DNA of 64,000 bases from JAKQIM01 sp964633225 (GTDB lineage Bacteria; Chloroflexota; Anaerolineae; Anaerolineales; UBA4823): the NCBI GenBank assembly GCA_964633225.1, contig CAZWFQ010000002.1, positions 1 through 64,000 on the forward strand, given 5' to 3'. This document shows, piece after piece, positions 27,603 to 35,918 of the stretch. Under the pieces are notes generated by a model. That model worked only from the letters and a program-made list of their open reading frames with translations. It was not told the DNA's origin and ran no database searches. The position numbers and the translations under genes were made by a program. Within the stretch, counting starts at the first letter, position 1. The number at the start of each line of letters is the position of its first letter.

Positions 27603-28637
27603 TTAGGGCCGGATCTGCTCAGCCAACCAGCGGGTAAAAGCCTCGGCAGCCGGAAGAGTAACATGATCCACCGTTTGCATCTGCTCGGCCGGGAAAGTCA
27701 TCACGTCTCGGATGGGGTTTGCAAAATAGGCTTCCTCGGCCAGGAGCAAGACCTTTGACTGGGCAGCATCGAAGTACGCCCGAAAAGCAGGCGCATTATA
27801 TAGGCCCTCGTACATAGGGCTGTTGAACAAGTAAACGGGGACCTTATAATGCTCTGCCAGGTCGGCGATCTCACCAAACGCCTGCCGGTTGATCGAAGAG
27901 ATTGAAAAAGGATTGGCAGCCAACTCATCCAGGTGATCCTGGGCATCGCGGCGGACAATATCTGGATGTGGCTCGCTGGCAATTACAAAGCCGTCTGCAT
28001 CCATGCTCCAGGGGGGGGAGAAGGGGTTGTGCTGCAGAAATACCGTTGAACGCAAGAGCATCGTCAGCGTTTTGGGCTGCGAAATCAAAGGCACATAACG
28101 CTCCAAAAATAGGTCTGAGCGCACTTCTGGATCAGACAATAGTTCGTCCGCCAGGGCATGATCATTCCAAAAACCCCAGGGGCGCGGAATTTGCCCCAGC
28201 AACACCGGGTTCAGACTGCGCGGCCACACGTCGTACACATGCACCAGAATGATCGCCTGGGGCGGATCAAAACGGGCCAGGTACTCTTCCAACAACCACA
28301 AGTCACCCAGCACGGTAATGTTCCCCACCATGCACAAATTGAGCGCCCGTCCGCCCAATTCTTCTTCCAACACAGCCGGAACAACCCCCTGGTTGCACGA
28401 CGAGTCGCCCAGCACCAACCAGTCAACAGGCTCGTCAAGCTTTCCCAGCAAAAGCCATTTCTGATGAATGGTCCAATACCCTTGATTGGGAGAAAAATGG
28501 GCCAGGTAGACACCGGCAGCCCAATTGATCAGTACCACCAAAGCCAAAATACCCAGCAGCTCTAAAACCAGGGACAGCGGCCTGGCCTTGGGGGCCAGTT
28601 CTTGAGGAAGTTGTCGATAAGCAGGTTGGTCAGGCAT
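27603..28637 (-). CDS. Membrane-anchored SGNH/DltD-like protein
   Basis: With the start at 28637 the protein has about 344 residues. One N-terminal membrane helix (about 25-45) is followed by an outward domain with VLGDSSCNQG (nucleophile Ser block), VHVYDVW, and near the end VDHVTLPAAEAF, which looks like the D-x-x-H block of SGNH hydrolases. A role in acyl or alanyl ester transfer on envelope polymers is possible but inferred. Its stop is 3 bases from the convergent DUF692-like gene. The longer frame to 28679 is less likely. Confidence 0.65.
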   Translation of the reverse strand: MPDQPAYRQLPQELAPKARPLSLVLELLGILALVVLINWAAGVYLAHFSPNQGYWTIHQKWLLLGKLDEPVDWLVLGDSSCNQGVVPAVLEEELGGRALNLCMVGNITVLGDLWLLEEYLARFDPPQAIILVHVYDVWPRSLNPVLLGQIPRPWGFWNDHALADELLSDPEVRSDLFLERYVPLISQPKTLTMLLRSTVFLQHNPFSPPWSMDADGFVIASEPHPDIVRRDAQDHLDELAANPFSISSINRQAFGEIADLAEHYKVPVYLFNSPMYEGLYNAPAFRAYFDAAQSKVLLLAEEAYFANPIRDVMTFPAEQMQTVDHVTLPAAEAFTRWLAEQIRP

Positions 28638-28740
28638 GATGTTAATCCAATTCAGGTTGCAAACAAGTTGATTATACACAATAGTTATTTATGTGACCCT
28701 GGGAATAGTATCTTCGTCAAGGCATTTTCCAAATCCAAAA

Positions 28741-28749
28741 TGGTATAAT
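28741..28749 (+). promoter_or_regulatory. Extended -10 promoter for sucCD
   Basis: TGG followed by TATAAT is an extended -10 (TGn-TATAAT) with no clear -35. It is 66 bases before the sucC ATG and points into the operon. Confidence 0.55.
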
Positions 28750-28815
28750 GCGCGCATCTGCTGATGCAAATAGGGCTCGAGCTATTTAACCTCCAGGCTA
28801 AGGAGCTGAGACGGA

Positions 28816-29949
28816 ATGAAATTACACGAATACCAATCAAAGCACATTTTTTCCAGGTACGGAATTCCAATCCCCAAAGGACGTGTAGCGTCCACATCTG
28901 GTGAGGCTCGCGCGATCGCTGAAGAATTGAGCGGGCGTGTCGTCGTCAAATCTCAGGTGTTGGTGGGGGGGCGCGGCAAAGCCGGGGGCATTCGCCTGGC
29001 AAAAGATCCCCGCGAGGCTGAAGAGATCGCCACCCAAATCCTGGCGATGGAAATCAAGGGCCTTCCGGTGCGCAAAGTTTTAGTAGATGAAGCCTCTGAC
29101 ATTAAAAATGAGATCTACCTCGGCATTACCAATGACCGGGCTGCCCGCAAACCGGTCATCATGGCATCTTCTGCGGGCGGCGTAGAGATTGAAGAAGTGG
29201 CCCGGACGACGCCAGAGAAAATCATTAAAGTGCATGTCGACCCACTGTTAGGACTGAAAGACTACCAGACGCGCGACCTTGCGGCTGGCATCGATCTGCC
29301 GCGTGAACACTGGAGGCTGTTCGGTCAGATCACGCAGGGCCTGTGGCGAGCCTTTATTGACAGCGATGCAACCCTGGCCGAGATCAATCCCCTGGTCATC
29401 ACGCATGACAATCACCTGGTTGCCCTGGACGGCAAAATGGTGCTCGACGACAATGCCCTATTCCGCCACCCAGACCTGGCTGAGGTCCGCGACCTGGATA
29501 TTGAGGCCCCGGCCGAAATTGACGCCCGCAAGTACGGCCTGACCTTTATCAAACTTGAGGGCAATATCGGGTGCATGGTCAATGGCGCCGGGCTGGCAAT
29601 GACCACGATGGACATCATTAAGTTGTTCGGCGGCGAGCCGGCAAACTTCTTAGATATTGGCGGAGGCGCCGGAGCGGATAAAGTTGCTGCCGCTATGCGC
29701 ATCATCCTGACTGACAACAATGTCAAAGCTGTGTTATTCAACGTTTTCGGCGGCATCACCCGGTGCGACGAGGTAGCACGCGGCATCCTATCTGCCATCG
29801 ATGAAGTCCAACCCAAAGTACCCATGGTCGTGCGATTGGTTGGAACCAACGCAGCAGAGGGGCTCAAGCTGCTTGAAAACGCTCACATGATCACCGCAGA
29901 AACCCTGGCCGACGCCGCCCAAAAGGCCGTTGCAGCCGCCAAGTCTTAG
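28816..29949 (+). CDS. sucC: Succinyl-CoA synthetase (ADP/GDP-forming), beta subunit
   Basis: The beta subunit of the TCA-cycle enzyme interconverts succinyl-CoA and succinate with NTP formation. It has 377 residues: an ATP-grasp domain starting MKLHEYQSKHIF, VLVGGRGKAGGI (nucleotide loop) and AEINPLVI (metal site), then a CoA-ligase domain with GGGAGADKVAAA and FNVFGGITRCDEVARG. sucD follows after 21 bases. Confidence 0.97.
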   Translation: MKLHEYQSKHIFSRYGIPIPKGRVASTSGEARAIAEELSGRVVVKSQVLVGGRGKAGGIRLAKDPREAEEIATQILAMEIKGLPVRKVLVDEASDIKNEIYLGITNDRAARKPVIMASSAGGVEIEEVARTTPEKIIKVHVDPLLGLKDYQTRDLAAGIDLPREHWRLFGQITQGLWRAFIDSDATLAEINPLVITHDNHLVALDGKMVLDDNALFRHPDLAEVRDLDIEAPAEIDARKYGLTFIKLEGNIGCMVNGAGLAMTTMDIIKLFGGEPANFLDIGGGAGADKVAAAMRIILTDNNVKAVLFNVFGGITRCDEVARGILSAIDEVQPKVPMVVRLVGTNAAEGLKLLENAHMITAETLADAAQKAVAAAKS

Positions 29950-29970
29950 GGCGAAGGAAGGTTACTACTC

Positions 29971-30834
29971 ATGAGCATCTTAGTCAATAAGAATACCCGC
30001 CTGGTGGTGCAAGGCATCACCGGCAACGAAGGGCTGTTCCATACCGAGCAAATGGTGGCCTATGGCACAAACGTGGTTGCCGGCGTGACCCCTGGCAAAG
30101 GCGGCGAATGGGTGATGGATGGCAAGATACCGGTTTTCGATTGCGTCAAGCTGGCTGTCGAAGCCACCGGCGCCAATACCAGCATCATTTTTGTCCCAGC
30201 CCGCTTCTCAGCTGATGCAATTTTTGAAGCGGCCGATGCCGGCATTCCCTTCATTGTATGTATCACCGAGGGCATTCCAGTACAAGATATGATGCGGGTT
30301 CGCAACTACCTGGACACGAAAAAGGTGCGCCTGCTTGGCCCAAACTGCCCCGGCCTGATCACCCCTGGCGAGGCCAAGGTAGGCATCATCCCCGGTAATA
30401 TCGCCATTCCCGGCAACGTAGGTGTGATCTCTCGCTCGGGCACATTGACGTACGAGGTGGTCTATGCGCTCAAGCTCTTGGGGCGCGGTGTGAGCACCTG
30501 CGTGGGCATCGGCGGCGATCCGATCAATGGCACGAACTTCATCGACTGCCTGGAGATGTTTGAGGCTGACCCTTACACTGAGAAAGTGGTCTTGATTGGT
30601 GAGATTGGCGGTTCTGATGAAGAGAAAGCGGCCGAGTTCATCTCGATGCATATGACCAAGCCGGTTGTAGGCTTCATTGCCGGCCAAACTGCCCCTCCCG
30701 GTAAGCGCATGGGACATGCAGGCGCCATCGTTGAGGGCGGGTCTGGCCTGGCAGCCGACAAGGTTAAGGCACTCCAGGCAGCCGGTGTGCGCGTGGCATC
30801 GCACCCCGAAGAAATCCCCAGCTTATTGATCTAA
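29971..30834 (+). CDS. sucD: Succinyl-CoA synthetase, alpha subunit
   Basis: The alpha subunit binds CoA and carries the phospho-His. It has 287 residues with VQGITGNEG (CoA-binding Rossmann), GPNCPGLITPGE, SRSGTLTYEVVY and the active-site His in RMGHAGAIVEGG. An AAGGAAGG site precedes the ATG. The operon ends at the terminator 30867-30910. Confidence 0.97.
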   Translation: MSILVNKNTRLVVQGITGNEGLFHTEQMVAYGTNVVAGVTPGKGGEWVMDGKIPVFDCVKLAVEATGANTSIIFVPARFSADAIFEAADAGIPFIVCITEGIPVQDMMRVRNYLDTKKVRLLGPNCPGLITPGEAKVGIIPGNIAIPGNVGVISRSGTLTYEVVYALKLLGRGVSTCVGIGGDPINGTNFIDCLEMFEADPYTEKVVLIGEIGGSDEEKAAEFISMHMTKPVVGFIAGQTAPPGKRMGHAGAIVEGGSGLAADKVKALQAAGVRVASHPEEIPSLLI

Positions 30835-30866
30835 ACTACCCGGTTGATTAATAGCAGATAGCAAAC

Positions 30867-30910
30867 AAGGATGAAGCGGTGCTGGCGCATCGCATCATCC
30901 TTGTTTTTTT
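30867..30910 (+). terminator. Intrinsic terminator after sucD
   Basis: AAGGATGA (30867) pairs with TCATCCTT through a 15-base stem with two mismatches, followed by seven consecutive T. It also separates the convergent acpP. Confidence 0.85.
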
Positions 30911-30921
30911 GTTCGTTGTTT

Positions 30922-31173
30922 CTATTCTTGATGAGATTTCATGTAGTCAACGGCCTGGCCAACGGTCTTGATCTGCTGAGCTTCCTCATCAGAAATTTCG
31001 CCGCCAAACTCGTCTTCGAAGGCCATGATCAACTCGACCAGGTCGAGCGAATCTGCCTCTAGATCTTCGCGAAAGCGCGCTTCCAAGACCACCTTCGCTT
31101 CATCAACACCCAACATATTTACGATGATGCCCTTGATTTTCTCGTAGATCTCATCGTTAGATAACGTAGCCAT
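30922..31173 (-). CDS. acpP: Acyl carrier protein
   Basis: This 83-residue acidic carrier holds growing fatty acids on a phosphopantetheine arm attached to S42 in EADSLDLVELIMAFEDEF. The start at 31173 has a perfect AGGAGG and gives the normal length. The longer frame reads upstream of it into the promoter. No other fatty-acid gene is adjacent. Confidence 0.96.
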   Translation of the reverse strand: MATLSNDEIYEKIKGIIVNMLGVDEAKVVLEARFREDLEADSLDLVELIMAFEDEFGGEISDEEAQQIKTVGQAVDYMKSHQE

Positions 31174-31210
31174 ATATGCCTCCTTATTAATGGTTAATCT
31201 TGACTTGGCA

Positions 31211-31238
31211 ATTGTAACCAGGGTTGTCAATCTGTCAA
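31211..31238 (-). promoter_or_regulatory. acpP promoter
   Basis: On the minus strand TTGACA, 16 bases, TACAAT. The predicted leader is about 30 bases. This supports the acpP start at 31173. Confidence 0.7.
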
Positions 31239-31315
31239 GTCCCAGGTGAGAGTTGGTAGGGGTCGAAAAAACAACACGATTGGAATGTGACCCTGGTAAA
31301 GCCCCGGATAGTTAG

Positions 31316-31344
31316 TTGACAGGCCCGAATCAGGCTGGTAAGAT
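31316..31344 (+). promoter_or_regulatory. fni promoter
   Basis: Perfect TTGACA, 17 bases, TAAGAT, with an upstream TGG that resembles an extended -10. It overlaps the earlier in-frame ATG at 31344 and so supports initiation at 31371. Confidence 0.7.
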
Positions 31345-31370
31345 TGCTCTCAAGACAGGAACACCCCACC

Positions 31371-32405
31371 ATGCCAGAAGTTACGCACATCAGCACGCGC
31401 AAATCGGATCATATCCGGATCAACCTGGACGAAAATGTTCAATCGGGTTTGACCAATGGCCTGGAGCATTACCGGTTCATCCACCGGGCGTTACCAGAGT
31501 TGAACCTGGGAGACGTGCGCCTGGAACAAGAACTATTTGGGCGTTTTCTTAAAGCGCCGATCTTGATCTCATCAATGACAGGTGGAACGGATGAGGCGGC
31601 TGCCATCAACCGGACACTGGCAGCTGCAGCACAGCAATGCGGGGTGGCAATGGGCCTGGGCTCACAACGGGCAGCCATCCAACATCCTGAGTTAGCACCC
31701 ACCTTCCAGGTGCGCAGTGTAGCCCCCGATATTCTTTTGTTTGCCAATCTGGGTGCGGTTCAACTCAATCTTGGCTATGGGGTAGATGAGTGCCGCCGGG
31801 CGGTCGAGATGATCGAGGCGGATGCGCTGATCCTGCACCTCAATGCCCTGCAAGAAGCTGTCCAGCCAGAAGGCGATGTTCACTTTGGCGGCCTGCTGAA
31901 GAAGATTGAAGCCGTGTGCAAAGCCCTACCCGTGCCTGTGATCGCCAAGGAAGTTGGCTGGGGGTTCTCACCCGCCGATGCAGCCCGGTTGGCCCAGGCA
32001 GGCGTTGCCGCCATCGATGTTGCTGGGGCTGGCGGCACCTCTTGGAGCCAGGTGGAGATGCACCGGGCACAGAACGCCAGCCAGAAACGACTGGCGGCAG
32101 CCTTCATCGACTGGGGCATCCCGACTGCCGAGGCCATCCAAAATGTCAGCCAGGCCGCGCCCGGATTAACGATTATTGCTTCTGGCGGTTTGCAGAACGG
32201 CGTAGAAATTGCCAAATGCCTGGCCCTGGGTGCAGTGCTGGGGGGGATGGCAGGACCTTTTCTGCGAGCGGCTGTTCAATCTACAGATGCAGCCGTCCAG
32301 TTGATCCACGAGCTGCAGCGAGAGATTCAGGTGTGCCTGTTTGCCACCGGCTCTGCTGACCTGGCTGCCCTAAGACAGAATAAACTGGAACACTATGACT
32401 CTTGA
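31371..32405 (+). CDS. fni: Type 2 isopentenyl-diphosphate delta-isomerase
   Basis: This FMN-dependent enzyme interconverts IPP and DMAPP. It has 344 residues from the start at 31371 and a TIM barrel with RKSDHIRI, PILISSMTGGT, AMGLGSQRAA, LHLNALQEAVQPEGD, the FMN-phosphate loop DVAGAGGTSWSQVE, and IIASGGLQNGVEIAK plus ALGAVLGGMAGPFL. Its 3' end overlaps the prenyl synthase gene by 11 bases. Together they supply polyprenyl diphosphates, probably from the mevalonate route whose decarboxylase is at the left edge. Confidence 0.94.
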   Translation: MPEVTHISTRKSDHIRINLDENVQSGLTNGLEHYRFIHRALPELNLGDVRLEQELFGRFLKAPILISSMTGGTDEAAAINRTLAAAAQQCGVAMGLGSQRAAIQHPELAPTFQVRSVAPDILLFANLGAVQLNLGYGVDECRRAVEMIEADALILHLNALQEAVQPEGDVHFGGLLKKIEAVCKALPVPVIAKEVGWGFSPADAARLAQAGVAAIDVAGAGGTSWSQVEMHRAQNASQKRLAAAFIDWGIPTAEAIQNVSQAAPGLTIIASGGLQNGVEIAKCLALGAVLGGMAGPFLRAAVQSTDAAVQLIHELQREIQVCLFATGSADLAALRQNKLEHYDS

Positions 32406-33408
32406 AGCCCTGGCACAAACCTACTTACCTGTTGTTGAAGCTGGCCTCCAGAGCGCCGTGGCAAACGCCACAGGCGAAGGAACGAGCGACCTGAGCAGCA
32501 TGTTGGCTTACCATTTGGGCTGGGAGGGAGAAGGGGCCGGCCCTGCAGCGCGCGGCAAGCGCATCCGCCCGCTGTTGGTCCTGCTGACCACAGCCGCCGC
32601 GGGAGGAGCCTGGCAAGCGGGCATCCCGGCAGCCGTGGCGGTGGAATTGGTGCATAACTTTTCGCTGATCCATGATGACATCGAAGATAACAGCCCGCTG
32701 CGCCGAGGGCGACAGACGGTATGGAAGAAGTGGGACATCGCACGCGCCATCAATGCAGGCGATTCAATGTTTACCCTGGCCCACCTGGAAATCCTGCGTA
32801 CCCAAGAGAGATCCTCTCTGGAGGTGACACTGCAAGCTGCGCAAATCTTACACCGGGCTTGCCTGCACCTGACCCAGGGACAACACCTGGACCTATCATA
32901 TGAAAACCGCCAAGATCTGGGACAGGCCGACTATTGGCCCATGGTGAACGGAAAAACAGCGGCCCTTTTGGCTGCCTGCACTGAGCTTGGTGCGTTGATT
33001 GCCCAGGCCAACACAGCCATACGCCAAAGCTATTTCCAATTCGGGCAGTCACTGGGGTTGGCCTTCCAGGTTCAAGACGATCTCTTGGGCATTTGGGGGC
33101 AGGCCGAATTGACCGGAAAATCTGCCGAAAGCGACCTGGTAGCCGGCAAGAAATCTCTTCCTATCCTGTGCGGGTTAAGCCAGCAAGGCAAGTTTTACCA
33201 ACGCTGGATCAAGGGGCCAATTCAAGCAGACGAGGCAGGCGAGCTGGCGCGGGTTTTAGAGAAAGAAGGCGCCCGCGAGGAAACCCAACACCATGCCGAC
33301 CGGCTGACCCAGCAGGCACTGCAAGCCCTTGAAGACGCCCGACCTGGCGGCGAGGCCGGGACTGCTTTGCGCGACCTGGCCGACCTGCTACTCAATCGCC
33401 AATCCTGA
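32395..33408 (+). CDS. Polyprenyl diphosphate synthase
   Basis: This 337-residue trans-prenyltransferase elongates allylic diphosphates with IPP. The first Asp-rich motif is DDIED (D94, D95, D98) in LIHDDIEDNSPLRRG. The second reads DDLLG (D228, D229, G232), so its last Asp is Gly, as in a subset of the family. GKRIRPLL and FQVQDDLLGIWG also fit. Chain length cannot be read reliably. It overlaps fni and converges on hemW. Confidence 0.9.
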   Translation: MTLEALAQTYLPVVEAGLQSAVANATGEGTSDLSSMLAYHLGWEGEGAGPAARGKRIRPLLVLLTTAAAGGAWQAGIPAAVAVELVHNFSLIHDDIEDNSPLRRGRQTVWKKWDIARAINAGDSMFTLAHLEILRTQERSSLEVTLQAAQILHRACLHLTQGQHLDLSYENRQDLGQADYWPMVNGKTAALLAACTELGALIAQANTAIRQSYFQFGQSLGLAFQVQDDLLGIWGQAELTGKSAESDLVAGKKSLPILCGLSQQGKFYQRWIKGPIQADEAGELARVLEKEGAREETQHHADRLTQQALQALEDARPGGEAGTALRDLADLLLNRQS

Positions 33409-33410
33409 GA

Positions 33411-34604
33411 TCAAATAAACTCCATAAACACCCGATTGCCCAACAAACGCCCGCGTTGGGTCAGGCGCAGGCGGGGCTGTAATGCATCAATCCACTCCAG
33501 CAGGCCCTGGTTCACCAGGCGCTCGATCACAAGCCCATAGGCACTTTGCAAGCTCAGGCCAAAACGCTCTTCAAAATCTGCCGCAGCCACCCCATCGCGC
33601 ACCAGGCGCAGCCCCATCATCATTGTCTCGCCCATTTCTGCTTGCCGGTCAATGAGGATCTCGCTGATCGTAGCTGGGGTGCGCGGGAAAGCCGCAGGAG
33701 GCTTTTCGTCCATCACCGCCAGGCGTTGGATATAATCTGCCGGCGCCAACACATTCGCCGTGCGCACCCCGCCAGCATACCCATGCGCCCCCGCCCCCAG
33801 GCCCAAGTAAGGCTGGTTACGCCAATACTGCAAGTTATGCAGGCAAGCCAAGGGCTGCCCAAAACCATCCAGACGCGCCCAATTTGAGATTTCATACTGG
33901 GCCATGCCTGCCGCACCCAAGCGATCACTGGCGCACTCGTACATATCAGCCGCCAGATCTGCATCGGGGGCATCCAGCAGGCCGCGTCCCACCCAACGCT
34001 GCATGGGAGTGCCCTGCTCAAGGGTCAGCGCATACAGCGAAAGATGGTCTGGGTTGAGTGCTAAGGAGGTATCCAGGGTTTTCAGCCAGGTCGCTACTGC
34101 CTGGCCCGGCAAGCCGTAGATTAGATCCAGGCTCAGATTTTCAAAACCCGCCTGGCGCGCCCAACGCACTGCCCGGATCACATCCGGCAGATCATGCACA
34201 CGCCCCAATAAACGCAGCTCAGTGGTATCTGCCGACTGCATACCCAGGCTGAGGCGGTTGACGCCCAAAGCCCGCAAGCCGCGCAGCACATCCAATGATA
34301 CCGTGCCAGGATTAGCTTCCAAAGAAATCTCAATGCCTGGCAACAAGTTAAAATCTTCTGCCAAAGCTTGCAGAATATATTCCACAGCAGCTAGAGGCAG
34401 CAGGGAGGGTGTGCCGCCGCCCAAGAAAATTGTGTGCACGGGCAGGCGCTCGCCAGCCAAAGCTGACAGGTAAGCTGCCTCCCGGCGGATGGCATCAATA
34501 TAACCAGGGATCAATTTATCCAGGTTAGCATAGGTATTAAAATCGCAATAGGCGCAGCGGTGCACACAAAAAGGGATATGCAAATATATGCTGTAGGGCA
34601 ACAT
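33411..34604 (-). CDS. hemW: Radical SAM HemW-like heme chaperone
   Basis: This 397-residue protein carries the iron-sulfur motif CVHRCAYC (C13, C17, C20) followed by DF. That is the HemW form rather than the CxC form of true HemN. It also has FLGGGTPSLL, SLEANPGT, NRLSLGMQS and LIYGLPGQ. HemW proteins bind heme and are proposed to deliver it to respiratory enzymes. Often annotated as coproporphyrinogen oxidase, which is probably wrong here. Confidence 0.9.
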   Translation of the reverse strand: MLPYSIYLHIPFCVHRCAYCDFNTYANLDKLIPGYIDAIRREAAYLSALAGERLPVHTIFLGGGTPSLLPLAAVEYILQALAEDFNLLPGIEISLEANPGTVSLDVLRGLRALGVNRLSLGMQSADTTELRLLGRVHDLPDVIRAVRWARQAGFENLSLDLIYGLPGQAVATWLKTLDTSLALNPDHLSLYALTLEQGTPMQRWVGRGLLDAPDADLAADMYECASDRLGAAGMAQYEISNWARLDGFGQPLACLHNLQYWRNQPYLGLGAGAHGYAGGVRTANVLAPADYIQRLAVMDEKPPAAFPRTPATISEILIDRQAEMGETMMMGLRLVRDGVAAADFEERFGLSLQSAYGLVIERLVNQGLLEWIDALQPRLRLTQRGRLLGNRVFMEFI

Positions 34605-34651
34605 AGGGTAAGTATACCAAACTCAAGCAATGGATTTTCTTCCCTCCCTTA

Positions 34652-34660
34652 TGGTATAAT
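34652..34660 (+). promoter_or_regulatory. Extended -10 promoter of the LysM gene
   Basis: TGG plus TATAAT, nearly the same context as the sucC promoter (TGGTATAATNCGC). It is 39 bases before the ATG at 34700. No Shine-Dalgarno is visible before that ATG. Confidence 0.55.
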
Positions 34661-34699
34661 CCGCCAAGTCTGGTCCATTCCCAGACACAATAAAATATC

Positions 34700-35851
34700 A
34701 TGAGTCCTGAAAACCCTACATCTACAAAACTTTGCCCCACCTGTGGCACGCGCCTCAGCGCAGATGCAACTCGCTGCCTGGTTTGTGGTGCCGACCTGGG
34801 GAGCAGCGAAAAGCAAGCTCCCACAACTAAAGGCGTGCAAGGCAGCCGTATGCCGTCTATCACACTGAGCCTGCCAGCCGCCATCGGGCTGTTGGCGCTC
34901 TTCTTAACCATCGGTGCAGTTCTGGTGTACTTTGCCTTAAAACAGACACCCGAGGTGATTGTCCCATCTACAGTCACGCCCACTGCCACGCTGACCCCCA
35001 CGCCAACCCTTACCAACACCCCAATACCGCCCACCACCACGTACACCCCTGAGCCGAGCGCTACGCCCCAAACCTACCTGGTACAAGAGTTGGATACTTG
35101 CCTGGGTATCGCAGCGTTCTTCGGTGTTTCGGTGCAAAGCATTGTTACGTTGAACGGCCTGCCTGCAGCATGCGACACCTTATATATCAACCAGCCGCTT
35201 CTCATTCCCCAACCCACCGCCACCGCTACCCCCTTGCCATCTGCCACGTTCAGCCCTGCCGAGCAAACAGAGGCTGCCTGCGAAAAGATCAACTACGTTG
35301 TGCAGGCCAACGATACACTGGGTGGAATTGCCGCCAATTATGATGTTCCCATGGAAGCCATTCGCGCAGAAAACGGTCTTCCAGGGGATTCGGTGTACTT
35401 GGGTCAAAATATCATTATCCCTCTCTGCAAGCGCGCCGCCACACCGGGGCCATCCCCAACCCCCACCCTGCCGCCACCTTACCCGGCACCCAGCCTGCTG
35501 CTGCCTTCTGATGGCGCACCTTTTACGCTTGCGAATGACAGCATCACCCTGCAGTGGGCTTCTGTTGGCACCCTGCGCGAAAACGAGGCCTACGCCGTCA
35601 GTGTGATTGACCTGACAGCCGCCACAGGTGATACGATGATCGATTACGTCACCGACACCAAATACATCGTACCTGTTTCTTTGCGCCCCTACGACAATGT
35701 GCCGCACGCCTTCCGTTGGTGGGTCAGCGTGGTTCGGCAGACCAGCACTGACGAAAGCGGCAACCCCGTTTGGGAATCGGCTGGCACCGCCAGCCTCGGG
35801 CGTGTGTTCACCTGGTCTGGCACAGGCAGCGCAGCAACACCCACCCCATAA
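34700..35851 (+). CDS. Zinc-ribbon, single-pass membrane protein with two LysM domains
   Basis: The order in 383 residues is: cytoplasmic zinc ribbon CPTCGTRL...CLVCGADL (about 12-33), a membrane helix (about 55-78), a Thr/Pro-rich linker, LysM 1 (TYLVQELDTCLGIAAFFGVS), a second linker, LysM 2 (INYVVQANDTLGGIAANYDVP...IIIPLC), then a beta-sandwich region near 260-375. LysM domains bind glycan chains such as peptidoglycan. The protein thus links a cytoplasmic metal-binding head with the wall. Function unknown. It diverges from hemW. Confidence 0.82.
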   Translation: MSPENPTSTKLCPTCGTRLSADATRCLVCGADLGSSEKQAPTTKGVQGSRMPSITLSLPAAIGLLALFLTIGAVLVYFALKQTPEVIVPSTVTPTATLTPTPTLTNTPIPPTTTYTPEPSATPQTYLVQELDTCLGIAAFFGVSVQSIVTLNGLPAACDTLYINQPLLIPQPTATATPLPSATFSPAEQTEAACEKINYVVQANDTLGGIAANYDVPMEAIRAENGLPGDSVYLGQNIIIPLCKRAATPGPSPTPTLPPPYPAPSLLLPSDGAPFTLANDSITLQWASVGTLRENEAYAVSVIDLTAATGDTMIDYVTDTKYIVPVSLRPYDNVPHAFRWWVSVVRQTSTDESGNPVWESAGTASLGRVFTWSGTGSAATPTP

Positions 35852-35866
35852 TTCCTTGATCAAAGA

Positions 35867-35898
35867 AAAGTGGGCGGCGCAGATGCACCGCCCACTTT
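35867..35898. terminator. Bidirectional terminator
   Basis: AAAGTGGGCGGCG (35867-35879) pairs with CACCGCCCACTTT (35886-35898) over 13 bp with one G-U, flanked by A-rich and T-rich runs. It separates the LysM gene from convergent trxB. Confidence 0.85.
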
Positions 35899-35918
35899 AT
35901 TTTAATTACCTGGCTTCC

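Noticed and set aside
30208..30804. A 198-codon frame antisense to sucD
   Set aside because: Shadow of a highly conserved gene; no independent support.
33411..34604. Coproporphyrinogen III oxidase (hemN)
   Set aside because: The iron-sulfur motif is CxxxCxxC followed by DF, the HemW form; HemN has a further Cys directly after.
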